Assembly (NCBI GenBank): GCA_951640165.1
Contig: OX621252.1
Coordinates: 25,193,934-25,257,933 of the forward strand
Reading direction: 5' to 3'
Length of the DNA: 64,000 bases
DNA from: Pseudoips prasinana
Taxonomy: Eukaryota > Arthropoda > Insecta > Lepidoptera > Nolidae
The notes beneath the pieces are model-generated. The model saw only the letters and a program-made list of their open reading frames with translations. It was not told the origin of the DNA and made no database searches. Shown one piece after another: positions 9,996-19,559 of this stretch (position 1 is the stretch's first letter; every line of letters starts with the position of its first letter). The position numbers were made by a program, and so were the translations under genes.

Positions 9996-10739
9996 TTACA
10001 ATAAATTATTTAAAAAAAATTTGGAGATGTAATTTTTTTTTCATTCAGCATGGGACAGCATAAAAGAAAAAATAAATATTTGAGAATTGTAATTTATTAT
10101 CAATTCTGGCATTCTGATAAAGTGTCGCTCACTAGTGTTCTCAAAACAGGATAAAAATTATTCGTTGTATAAAATGATATCCCCGCCTATTGTAACGGAT
10201 ACATATTCAGATTACGTTAATACGAGGTTAAACTTCATGTAGAAATTAGTATGTTAAGTATAGATTCAATTCAACCGTCCTAAGGTTATGATATAAATAC
10301 ATTGGCTAACAGCTTTTAGCGTACCGCTTTCGACACTAGTGATTTTTACCAGCGTAGTGTGAATATGTTTCCGTTGATTTAGTTAGTTTATTTATTATAA
10401 AAAAATATATTATGCCTATCTGCCTTTATTTTTTTTTCTAGACTTGGGACACCCTCGGGGATATATTTTGATTTAGGTTTAGTTATGTTTGTGTATAGAG
10501 TGCCAAAGGTGATGTGTTGGAGCCATTCGAGCAGTCGATATCATGACGTGTTTCCTGTAATCTATGTATAAAGTGTATTAAGGAGATTGATCTTTATGCG
10601 CGTCAAATTCTTCCAAGTGTGCTTGCCGTGTTACGCCACCTAATGGAATAAAAGTAAACAATTCACAGATTATTTTCTATCAGAATTTGTGAGGACATTA
10701 GATCCAAGTTCTGTTGATCTTAAAATAAGGATAGTACCT

Positions 10740-11130
10740 ACTTTATTTGTATCATCTTCGAGATCACATAATATAGTAATGTTTTCGTGATTACATTGGT
10801 CAAACGCCTGATGTTATCTTCGAGATCACTCATCACATGATGTAATATTTTGGTGATTTTAATGGTCGAACGCTAGATTCAAGTTAGGAATATTTATGAT
10901 CACGTGATTTCATTGGTCGAACGCTAGATTCAAGTTAGGAATATTTATGATCACATGATATTATAATGTTTCCGGGAATTTATTGGTCAAACGCTAGATT
11001 CAAGTTAGGAATAGTTATGATCCCGTGATTTCATTGGTCGAACGCTAGATTCAAATAAAAGATATTTATGATCACATTATATTATGATATTTCCGTGATT
11101 TCATTGGTCGAACGCTAGATTCAGATTTTA
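10740..11130. repeat. Complex tandem repeat: alternating 51- and 70-bp units (121-bp period)
   Basis: The string aacgctagattca recurs at 10869, 10920, 10990, 11041 and 11111, giving spacings 51, 70, 51, 70. Short units carry gatcacgtgatttcattggt or a one-base variant; long units carry gatcacatgatattataatg. A more diverged unit precedes at about 10740-10868. Each unit contains attggtc, an inverted CCAAT box. Confidence 0.9.
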
Positions 11131-11879
11131 TTGGTGTGAGTGAGTTCCCTCCCTAGGTATAAATTTGATTCTTGTACTAATGACAATTCACAGAACGACC
11201 GGAAATCATCTTGAGTAAAAAGTAGCGAAGTGGGGATATTTAGTGCATTACTGTACCTTATAAGTAACTATTGCGTGTCGTAAGCACCGGCCAATCACAT
11301 CACCTGCGACTATTCGGCCTATCTCAGGTATCCGAGCGGTAGGTTCCCTCTGCGCCCCTTTCGTGGACATATAGAGACATAAATATAGATTTGAGGAAGT
11401 TTAGAAACTTTAATTGAAATATTTAAATGATTTGAATGCGGCATTTGAAGATTTGACGCGCATTTTGATACCAATTAGAGCTTCGGGGGTGAGAGTAGTT
11501 GAATTGAGAGCACCTATGTATGTAGTAATTTATTTTTTTATGTTAACTGAACGGTTTGTATAGTATTACGACTGAGAGGAAATTCGTCACGTTTCAGTTT
11601 TATTCAGTATGGGATACTATCGATACTTTTGAAATAATGATATATTCATTGAAATTGTGGCTTGCTCTATAAAGGATTGGTACCGTACCCCTATAGGCTT
11701 ACTAAGAGACTTAAGAAACTTATGGACGAATTCGAGCTCCCTATGGGAACGAAGCATTGTGATAGGAGGAACTTATTACGTTATTACGACAATAACTAAC
11801 ATAGCCCTACATACCCGTTGATATATCTCGAACTTGTTCGGACATTTAGTTATTTGCAAACTCCTACTACAATCAAGAC

Positions 11880-12011
11880 TGCACGTGTGGTGCAGCGGTT
11901 AATATAGTTGCCTCTCCTCCTTGTGTCCCGGGTTCGATTCCCGCGCAGGACAACTATTTGTGTGGCCCATAAATAGTTGTCCTGAGTCTGGATGTACTTT
12001 GTGTCCGTTAA
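11880..12011 (+). mobile_element. tRNA-derived SINE family C, interrupted by piggyBac
   Basis: A tRNA-like head contains B-box gggttcgattcccgcgcagg; the body has caactatttgtgtggcccat and gagtctggatgtactttgtg. The family recurs at 32810-32975 (-) and 54395-54570 (+). The right end runs into the TTAA that flanks the piggyBac element. Confidence 0.75.
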
Positions 12012-14664
12012 CCCTTAAGTGCATAGTTTATCAAAATTGATAACATCATTTTACATGACCATAACTATTGAACAGTAGAATTTTTAATAAAGATAACGTT
12101 TCTGAACGCTTTTCAATCTATCATATTTCAATACGTCAATATAAAAAAAAGTTCCCTTTACGTGATTGGTGGAAATCTGACATTTTTATTAGCGGTTCAT
12201 AGTGTTGACGTGTTGAATCTTTTTCGAAGTTTTCATCCAAGTATATCTATAAAAAACAGTTGTGTTTTGCCCGCGAAAAAATATCTTTTGAAAGGTAAGG
12301 GTCTTTATATTGACATAATTAATTTATTTTACAACAAACTTATGTTGAAGGGCACTAATTTTGCTATTGAACTTTATTATCAAATTTGATAATTCATGCA
12401 TTCCCGGTAAAAAAAAGTGGAATGGTATATCGTTATTTGATTTCTCTCATATGTTTTGTATGCTTTTTGCACTGTGTTTTATGCTTTGGTTGTGGTTTTG
12501 AATGGGTGTTTATAAACTTCTAGATTAACAAGCCTAGTGATGGATGACAGCAGAATACAACAACTGTTGCGCCAGCTGGAAAATGGCGATATTTCAGAGG
12601 ATGAAATGGACGTCGACGAAGATACAATTGATTACTACGATGATGTTGCCGAGTTGATTGGAGACCTTGAGGATCATGAACAAGAAGAACCAGAAGTAAA
12701 TGAACTACATAATATAGAATCTGGGGCTCCAGTTTTACCAGAATCTGGGGCTCCAGTTTTACCAGAAAATTTGTCTGAAAATAATTCAATTAATTACACC
12801 AATGCTCGTAATTTAGTTTGGAAAAAAAAGAATATGGCTTTGGTGAGCCAAGCTTATGATTTTCAAGGCGTAACCGAGTACCCTGAGAACATTTTAAATT
12901 TAAGCACACCTTATCAGTTCTTTACATACTTTTTTGAAAGTAGTTTACTGGAAGTAATTGTTGAAGAGAGTAATAAATATGCCACGCAGAGAAACCCAAA
13001 TTTTTCGGACCCAATCACATTACTTGAGCTTCGAAAGTATATCGGCATTTTGATATATACTTCTGTTTATCATTACCCAAGTATAAGATCTTATTGGGCT
13101 AGTAATGTACGATTTCAACCAATAGCAGACACTATGACAGTAAATAGATTTGAAAAAATTAGACAAGTACTTCATTTTCACGACAACGATTTACATCTAC
13201 CGCCTGACCACCCTAATCACGACCGATTACACAAAATAAGACCATTAGTAAATCATCTCAATCTTCGCTTCAAGTCTGTTCCTTTCGATCATCGTCTTTC
13301 ATTAGATGAACAGATGTGCTCCACAAAAATATCGCATTTCATGAAGCAATACTTACCCAATAAGCCTCACAAATGGGGCTTCAAATTTTATGTGCTTTGC
13401 TGTCTCATGGGCTATGCTTATTCCTTTGAGATATACTCAGGGACACACAACCTTGATAGGTTACCAAATGAACCCGACTTAGGAGTTGTCTCGAATACTG
13501 TAGTACGCTTGCTTCGACCTGTACCGAGGCAAGTGAATCACATTGTATTTTTTGACAATTTTTATACAAACTTGTCCCTTTTTCATTATTTATACAAAGA
13601 AGGGATATATTGCCTCAGGACTGTCCAACGGAATAGATTGGGCAAGACCTGTAAGCTACCTGACAAGAAAGATGTGCTCAAGACCTCAGTTCCACGAGGA
13701 ACGTATGAAGAGAATGTGACGACATATCAAGGAGTTGATTTCTCAGCTACAAGCTGGAAAGATAACAAGCAGGTCTTGCTGCTTTCTACTTACGTTGGTG
13801 TAGAACCTGTAGACACTATCAACCGCTATGATAAAAAAGTAAAAACCAGCGTAACTTTATCCTGCCCCAAGGCAATACGGGAGTATAACGCCAACATGGG
13901 CGGTGTGGATACCATGGACAGTTACTTGGGCAGGTATCGAATTCGTATGAAGTCTAAGAAGTGGACAAATAGAATGTTTCATCATATGCTGGATATGGCC
14001 ATTATAAACAGCTGGGTTTTATACAAGAAAGTAATGACTAAGAAAGGAATAGATTCCAAAGCCATAATGAAATTAGCTGATTTTAGAACTGATCTGGCCG
14101 AAACCTTGTGTAAATATGGAAGCGTGTCTGAAAACAAAAGAGGACGACCTAGTCTCAACCAACCAGTAACTACAATCCAAAAGAAACCACGACTTGGTGC
14201 TCAGACGTTACCTCCTCCAGATGTACGCTTGGATGGTGTTGGTCACAACAAGACTTACTATGAGAAACGCAACCAGTGCAAATACACTGCTTGTAAAAAA
14301 CTTACTTCTGTAATGTGCGCTAAATGCAAAGTATCCCTTTGTGATAATAGAAAAAATAACTGTTTTCAACTTTTCCATTCGTAAAACATAATAATTTATG
14401 TTAAAGAGGGGAACAATTACGTATTTCTCATCTTACTTTGTTTTAATTTCCTCAATAAATATAGTTGTAAATTTCTTACAAAAATGTGACTATTTACTAA
14501 GTTTAATGCATAAGTTATCAAAAATGATAATTCCTTTTCTTAATAAAAAATAATATATAAAATAACTATATGTTTTTTTTTTTATATTTTTCCTAGATTA
14601 TTTAGGTTATTTTTTAACACATATATTTTTTCGAAGGCAAAATAAAAAATCATGCACCTAAGGG
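12012..14664 (+). mobile_element. piggyBac element, apparently complete, TTAA target duplication
   Basis: TTAA at 12008-12011 precedes the left end CCCTTAAGTGCATA; the right end (14651-14664) is its inverse (CCCTTAGGTGCATG) and is followed by TTAA at 14665-14668. The element is 2,653 bp and contains one long transposase frame. Complete ends plus an open frame suggest a recent or recently active insertion. The AT-rich left spacer (12026-12539) and right spacer (14385-14650) carry subterminal palindromes. Confidence 0.93.
12540..14384 (+). CDS. piggyBac transposase, intact 614 aa
   Basis: The transposase cuts and pastes its element at TTAA sites through a DDE/D RNase H-like core. Residues 1-60 are strongly acidic; residues 60-75 hold two copies of ESGAPVLP. 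The core includes YWASNVRFQPIADTMTVNRF and the three catalytic aspartates in SLDEQM (D256), FFDNFYT (D339) and GGVDTMD (D457). Residues about 580-610 form a C-terminal cysteine-rich domain (CKYTACKK, MCAKCKVSLC). Length is normal for the family. I choose ATG 12540; a GTG codon directly before it is not needed. No frameshift or stop was seen. It could be functional, but only expression or transposition data would show this. Confidence 0.95.
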   Translation: MDDSRIQQLLRQLENGDISEDEMDVDEDTIDYYDDVAELIGDLEDHEQEEPEVNELHNIESGAPVLPESGAPVLPENLSENNSINYTNARNLVWKKKNMALVSQAYDFQGVTEYPENILNLSTPYQFFTYFFESSLLEVIVEESNKYATQRNPNFSDPITLLELRKYIGILIYTSVYHYPSIRSYWASNVRFQPIADTMTVNRFEKIRQVLHFHDNDLHLPPDHPNHDRLHKIRPLVNHLNLRFKSVPFDHRLSLDEQMCSTKISHFMKQYLPNKPHKWGFKFYVLCCLMGYAYSFEIYSGTHNLDRLPNEPDLGVVSNTVVRLLRPVPRQVNHIVFFDNFYTNLSLFHYLYKEGIYCLRTVQRNRLGKTCKLPDKKDVLKTSVPRGTYEENVTTYQGVDFSATSWKDNKQVLLLSTYVGVEPVDTINRYDKKVKTSVTLSCPKAIREYNANMGGVDTMDSYLGRYRIRMKSKKWTNRMFHHMLDMAIINSWVLYKKVMTKKGIDSKAIMKLADFRTDLAETLCKYGSVSENKRGRPSLNQPVTTIQKKPRLGAQTLPPPDVRLDGVGHNKTYYEKRNQCKYTACKKLTSVMCAKCKVSLCDNRKNNCFQLFHS

Positions 14665-14668
14665 TTAA

Positions 14669-15612
14669 GCAGTCAAGCAGCCAGCAAGCGTCAGCGGAGT
14701 CAGTACCGCCAACTGGTGCTCCACCATGCTGAGGACACTTTTTGGCTGACCTGGTATTTAAACCCCTTGACATGGCACTCTACCTTATTTATTTAGGTTA
14801 TGGTACAAGTCCTTTATAGAACATCAATATTTTCAACTAGAACTAGCCTTAAATCGCTTTTGTTTTAGATAATGCTAGATATAAATTGACAAGACTTAAC
14901 TAGCTTGTTGGTATTTTAAAATAGGTTTAAAAGTGACAAGATCGTAAGATCTTTTTCCAAAAACGTTTGAGGGTAATCGGAAATCATGTTACTAACCATC
15001 ATCAACATCTAAAAGTAACCAGGTCTATCATAATAAACCTGCTCATTAGAAGTAACCTCCAACTATTGCCAAAGTGACGATCTTATAGTCGAAGAAAATT
15101 TAACTGTGTGCGTGTGTAAGCGGGAATGCCGAAAATATCTACATATCTATGTTTCCAAAAAATTGGCAATCTACTGGCCCGTGCCTTATTTGGCAGAGCA
15201 CTAAGTGTTTACATGACTTTGGCCATCAATGTGAGGTGCCAACTCTAATGAGCAGGTTTGATCATGCCCATCATTCCATCATCCAGATGTCATGACACTG
15301 TTAAGTCTCATTATTTTATGGTCTATTTAATTATGGTTTTCTAGATTTGGGCGTTGTAAGTATACGTAAAGTACATGTTTGTAAATTGTTGTTCTTAAAA
15401 ATATACACGTTTTCAATGTTAGTATGATAAAATGCTAGTTGATTTATTCAAGTATTATTAAGTGAGCGTAATCCTATTTTACATTACATATATATTTTTA
15501 ATTTCTCTTGAACTGACAGGTGTCATCCGGATCTTGAAATGATCGATTAAGTTATGGTTCAGAATAGTCGATGGTATCCTGCGCTAACTTTAAATATATC
15601 AATGTTTTCAAT
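14669..15612. other. No gene seen
   Basis: AT-rich sequence between the piggyBac element and a small MITE. I see no supported exon, RNA gene or recognisable transposon here. Confidence 0.5.
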
Positions 15613-15772
15613 CAGCAAGTGACCGTCCTAGACCATAATATAAACGATAAAATTAAGGTATAATAATAAAACTTTACATGTATAAAAATAAATATTTTGC
15701 ATTACGCTTCTGGTAAGCAATTAAGTGCAATGTTTTGATATACATATAAACATCTGGAGCAGTCACTTGCTG
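15613..15772. mobile_element. Possible MITE with CAGCAAGTGAC ends
   Basis: cagcaagtgac (15613) is repeated in inverse at 15762-15772; about 16 of the outer 20 bases pair. No target duplication was found, so the call is tentative. Confidence 0.45.
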
Positions 15773-16090
15773 TTAAAATTTAATGTCTGTCCGTGTGCGT
15801 GTGAGACGCACAGATTAACTCACACTAGCGAATTATTTGCAAAACGCTGTTCAACAAATTGATAAATTTTGTATAAATATTTATAACGATAATATAACTG
15901 TTGAAAACAAATATTGTAACAGATGACATATTATAAGGTGCTTATGATTATCGTTATAATACAAAGTTGTGCATATAACGCGAGTTTTTATTTATTCCTA
16001 TAAATATAGTCGTCATCATATTCTTTTTCCTAGTTTCCTAAGTGGGATTATCCATTTCCCATAATATTTTTTTTTATTTCGGTTGAAATA

Positions 16091-16261
16091 TTAAACCGAC
16101 GAACCAGTACCCGATGTACGCGCATGTGCTCGCTGGCACCTGGCTATAAGTTGATAGAACGTGTCGATGGACTCCAGCCCCTCATCAGTCGCGTTCTCCG
16201 ATACCCCGCCACCAAAGGCGCCTAACTGATACGATACGAGATCCAACTGTCCACCGCACAT
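16091..16261 (-). CDS. Small unassigned ORF of 56 codons abutting a TIR element
   Basis: From ATG (cat at 16259-16261) to stop (16091-16093) the minus strand encodes MCGGQLDLVSYQLGAFGGG and, further on, ESIDTFYQLIARCQRAHART. The composition looks coding and it is richer in GC than the flanks. The start overlaps the terminal repeat of the element at 16244-17141. It may be the last exon of an unrecognised gene or of a larger transposon, with an acceptor possible at gtggacag just inside. I do not recognise the family. Confidence 0.3.
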   Translation of the reverse strand: MCGGQLDLVSYQLGAFGGGVSENATDEGLESIDTFYQLIARCQRAHARTSGTGSSV

Positions 16262-17141
16262 AGGCGAAAAATCAATAAAAGTCGGACAAAACCTAAATGG
16301 GTTTTAATATTATAGGAAACGCTTAAATATGGAATTATATGTAAATAAAACAACGTAGAAAATTATTTAATATCAGGTTCCTCTAACATATTTAACACAT
16401 CTGTACACAATGGATCCGATTTTTTACCAACTAATTTTCTTAAACGACGACGATCCTTAAATAAATAAAATAAACCAGTTATAAAAGGATCGGAAAACAC
16501 CATTAATCTTTTAAATGTATCTTCCATTGCACATATTACACGTATAGTACGTGTAAAAAAGAACGTTTATTACACAATTTAAATAATAGAGGGTAAAAAT
16601 CACTAGTCATAGTTTCAAAAGACAAGTTTGTTAAAGCGTCGCGTACGGACGCATTAAAATATGATTGCCTATTATGAATCAATGTTCATATTTTCTAAAT
16701 TTACTAGAAAGATACCTCGGAGGTTCCGTATGGTACACTTTACCCCTTCATGAAAACCAAAAACATGCAAATAATAGTTAATTTCTTGAACATTTTTTTA
16801 AATGTAAAAAACAGAAGTATTCTTATAAAAATATAAATGTTTATTACCTCCTGGAAGGAAATGCCTCACAAAAACTTTAACTTTCACGACACAAATGATG
16901 AAAAAGCTACCACATAAGTAACACTATGAGCGCCGTAAACACATCCGCTGTTGAATAAGTCAAACTTTGGAATGACACCAAAACCCATAGGTGACTCATA
17001 ACCAGTGCGATGGTGCGTTTAGCATGCATTGTTTATCGGATTAGCCGATAAGAACAAGTTCTGAAATTTTTGAATACTTTTGTGTTTTTTGGTTTTGTCC
17101 GACTTTTATGGATTTTTCGCCTGTGTGCACCGTGGCAGTTG
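16244..17141. mobile_element. DNA-transposon-like element with about 35-55-bp TIRs
   Basis: aggcgaaaaatcaataaaag continuing tcggacaaaacc (from 16262) is repeated in inverse at 17089-17121 with one mismatch. Weaker pairing (CAACTG...CCAC...CACA) extends the ends to 16244 and 17141. The interior is AT-rich and holds one small minus-strand ORF. The superfamily cannot be told; I found no target duplication. Confidence 0.75.
16363..16527 (-). CDS. Small ORF of 54 codons inside the TIR element
   Basis: ATG at 16525-16527, stop TAA at 16363-16365. It reads MEDTFKRLMVFSDPFITGLF, then YLFKDRRRLRKLVGKKSDPL and a short acidic end. It begins with an amphipathic/hydrophobic part followed by a basic cluster. 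I do not recognise it. It may be the remaining N-terminus of a transposase or a chance ORF. Confidence 0.3.
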   Translation of the reverse strand: MEDTFKRLMVFSDPFITGLFYLFKDRRRLRKLVGKKSDPLCTDVLNMLEEPDIK

Positions 17142-17204
17142 ATTACTTCATTTGTTATCATCGTGTCAGCCAAACAGTACGGTAACTACTGCCCATACGA
17201 TAAG

Positions 17205-17348
17205 TAAGATGTCAGCCAAAGTGCTTCCACTGCTGGACAAAAGTCTCCCCAATGAATGGGGGGATATGCCATAATCGCCACACTTGGCAGACGGGTTGGC
17301 AATCGAAGTTTAATGGCCATAGTTCAGTGGTGATATTCTATGCCCTCA
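17205..17348 (-). mobile_element. Retroposon fragment related to 39100-39348
   Basis: The block ggggggatatgccataatcg, then ccacacttggcagacgggtt, matches 39160-39215 with few changes, and the flanking ccactgctggacaa matches too. It is a truncated copy of the retroposon that has a clear target duplication at 39100. Confidence 0.65.
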
Positions 17349-18192
17349 CCACACCGCACTTCATTACAATATTCATACCAATTTCTTTGAACAATCATAG
17401 GTAATAAATATTAAAGGAATCCTGCCTTGCGTCCAGTAGGTATGTACATGTAAGTAGCTCGCCTAAATCAATTTTCTTGCAGCTTACAAAACAGTCCATT
17501 TTGAAGTTCAAGTTTCCAAGTGACAGCACTGCGCACTTACGACGTCAAATCTCTCACGTGACTCGCACAACTCGTTGGTTTGTCACTGTTGATTATACTC
17601 CAAAAACAGTTAGAAAAAAAAATATTACCTTTTTTACCACAGTACACAGTATTCCTTACTTCGCGTTTTTTAATAGACTTGATTGAAAGGTTTAAGGGCG
17701 TTAGCCAAGGAAGTAACTTAGCACCCTTGAAATGTATTATTACGATAATTGACCTGCCGGAAGCATTTTTAGATGGAAATTGCTTACACGGATTATTGGA
17801 AATGATTTCTGAATATTACGGATGTAACTGAAAGATTTCATTGAGATGCGCTACGATGAATATTTCGTGCAATGTAGTTTAAAGAAAAATATTCAATAAA
17901 TTTGAATATCGTGTAATATCCTCTAGTGCACTGCTTCCATCTACTATTAATAGATCATGCTGGTTTCTTTGGTCTTAATCTTAGATCTTAAGGACTTTTA
18001 TTTCTGCAGAACTAACTTTTAGCAATCGCTTGATCGAGACATTATTATTCTCGAATGTAACCTTTATGTAGGTATATAGTTGGTTAATGGTTACCTACTA
18101 ATTTAAAGATTAAACGTAATTAGTCGTTGCTCCCGATTCTATGCAATGTCACTTTATTTTCTTTGTATAATTGCTTTTCTTCCTAACATAGT
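17349..18192 (+). repeat. Long direct repeat, copy 1 (about 844 bp)
   Basis: The sequence from gcacttcattaca to cttcctaacatagtt is repeated at 21229-22070 in the same orientation with a few percent visible differences and small indels. Copy 1 holds a 24-bp-scale difference near 17370 and an extra ttttcttg near 17472. Both copies contain a plus-strand ORF ending LDGNCLHGLLEMISEYYGCN (R for the G in copy 2), of unknown nature. Confidence 0.9.
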
Positions 18193-18401
18193 TGGACGTA
18201 GTTACACAAAAAGGATCCAATCCACGTGAAGGTAGTTTTGAGTTATAGGCCAATGAAGTTGTAACACAGTTTAGTCGAACATTTGATATGTGATCATATG
18301 TGTTGTGATGATTATTTAGCAAATTTTTCGTATTTAATTTCGTATTAAGTTTTGTAGTAAAAGTAATACAATTTTATAGAGATAATGTGCAAAAAGTCGA
18401 T

Positions 18402-18648
18402 CTGGGGCTCTACCGGCTAAGTTGCCGAACATCGATTTCTTAAATGGCGTCAATATAAATAAAGGTTAAAAATGACTTAATCAATCGTTCAATCGGCTTC
18501 CATGAGCACATGTGACGTCATTAATGGTTCGGAATCGATTGTCAACGTTGAAGCCGATTTAACGATTGATCAAGTCATTTTTAACCTTTATTCATTTGAA
18601 CGCCATTTCAGAAATCGATGTTCCGCGACTTAGCCGGTACAGCCCCTG
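18402..18648. mobile_element. hAT-like foldback element, about 95-bp arms
   Basis: The left end ctggggctctaccggctaag and the right end (inverse of caggggctgtaccggctaag) start arms of roughly 95 bp with few mismatches, passing through aacatcgatttct, taaaggttaaaaatgactt and aatcaatcgtt. CAGGG-type ends suggest a hAT derivative. No coding capacity; no clean 8-bp duplication seen. Confidence 0.85.
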
Positions 18649-18734
18649 AATCCTTTTTGCTAAATAAATATGACATGAATATGAAAGTGCGGACTTTGAG
18701 TATGTATACTTAAAGGAAAACTATTCCCATATCA

Positions 18735-18970
18735 GCCGTAGGACGTCCACTGCTGAACATAGGCCTCCCCTATAGATTTCCAATAGGACCGGTTGAAAGC
18801 GGCCTGCCCACTGCCACTTCAACTTGCTAATTCGCTGAGCTATGTCGGCAACTTTGGTTCGTCTACGAATCTCCTTATTTATGATTCGATCACGCAGAGA
18901 GACGCCATAAGTCATTCTTGGTAACACGCATTGGTTAAAAACTTTCGACTTATGGCACTGAAACTTGGTC
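18735..18970 (-). mobile_element. RTE-like LINE tail, internally deleted
   Basis: The minus strand reads KSKVFNQCVLPRMTYG, then directly SLRDRIINKEIRRRTKV and ISKLKWQWAGR, then the GGLCSAVDV tail. Part of the normal ORF2 C-terminus is missing between these blocks, so this is a deleted derivative. Confidence 0.75.
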
Positions 18971-19300
18971 ACTTACTATGGGCCTCATTAGTAAGCTCAA
19001 GATAGCCCAACGAGCTACGGTAAGGACTGTGCTCGGAGTCTCTCTGCGTGATCGAATCATAAATAAGGAGATTCGTAGACGAACCAAAGTTGCCTACATA
19101 GCCCAGCGAATTAGCAAGTAGAAGTGGCAGTGGGCAGGCCACACAGCATGCAGAACTGGGGCCGTAAAGTTCTCGAATGCAGACCACGTGTGATAAGCGC
19201 AACGTAGGATTTCCACCCACAAGGTGGACAGACGATCCGATGAAGACCACAGGATCGCGCTGGATATGCAAGCCGCTTCCAACAGGATATAAGGAGGCCA
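18971..19300 (+). mobile_element. RTE-like LINE tail, opposite orientation to its neighbour
   Basis: The plus strand reads KLKIAQRATVRTVLGVSLRD, RDRIINKEIRRRTKV, WQWAGHTACRTG and then decays. With 18735-18970 it forms a head-to-head pair of the same LINE tail. Confidence 0.75.
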
Positions 19301-19306
19301 ATATAT

Positions 19307-19475
19307 ATTATTTCTACTCACCACTCACTGCACCTGTTGGGAAAGTCAATCGAGTTACCTCAGTGCCTCAAGTCATCCTTGGTAACACGCATTGGTTAAA
19401 AACTTTCGACTTGAGGCACTGAGGTAACTCGATTGACTTTCCCGACAGGTGAAGTGAGTGGTGAGTAGAAATAAT
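19307..19475. repeat. Near-perfect palindrome with LINE-derived spacer
   Basis: The arms 19307-19374 and 19408-19475 are 68 bp and complementary at about 66 positions. The 33-bp spacer ccttggtaacacgcattggt plus ttaaaaactttc is the RTE ORF2 segment FNQCVLPRM, also present at 18914-18946 where it is flanked by a natural 9-10-bp inverted repeat. Confidence 0.93.
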
Positions 19476-19559
19476 TTTATCTAGATTCCAATATAGTTAA
19501 AATTATTTCTATCGAAACCCGTACCTTCTTAGAGTTAAAATGGTGTAGGAATGCTAACA

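Noticed and set aside
11880..11960. tRNA-like sequences with A and B boxes (also at 26640, 27120, 31200, 51650, 54440)
   Set aside because: They are heads of SINEs with shared bodies and cannot form complete cloverleaf tRNAs.
12162..12389. 75-codon ORF left of the piggyBac transposase
   Set aside because: It lies in the AT-rich left end of the element and overlaps a palindromic motif; no family resemblance.
12537..12539. GTG as start of the piggyBac transposase
   Set aside because: The ATG immediately after it is the normal eukaryotic start.
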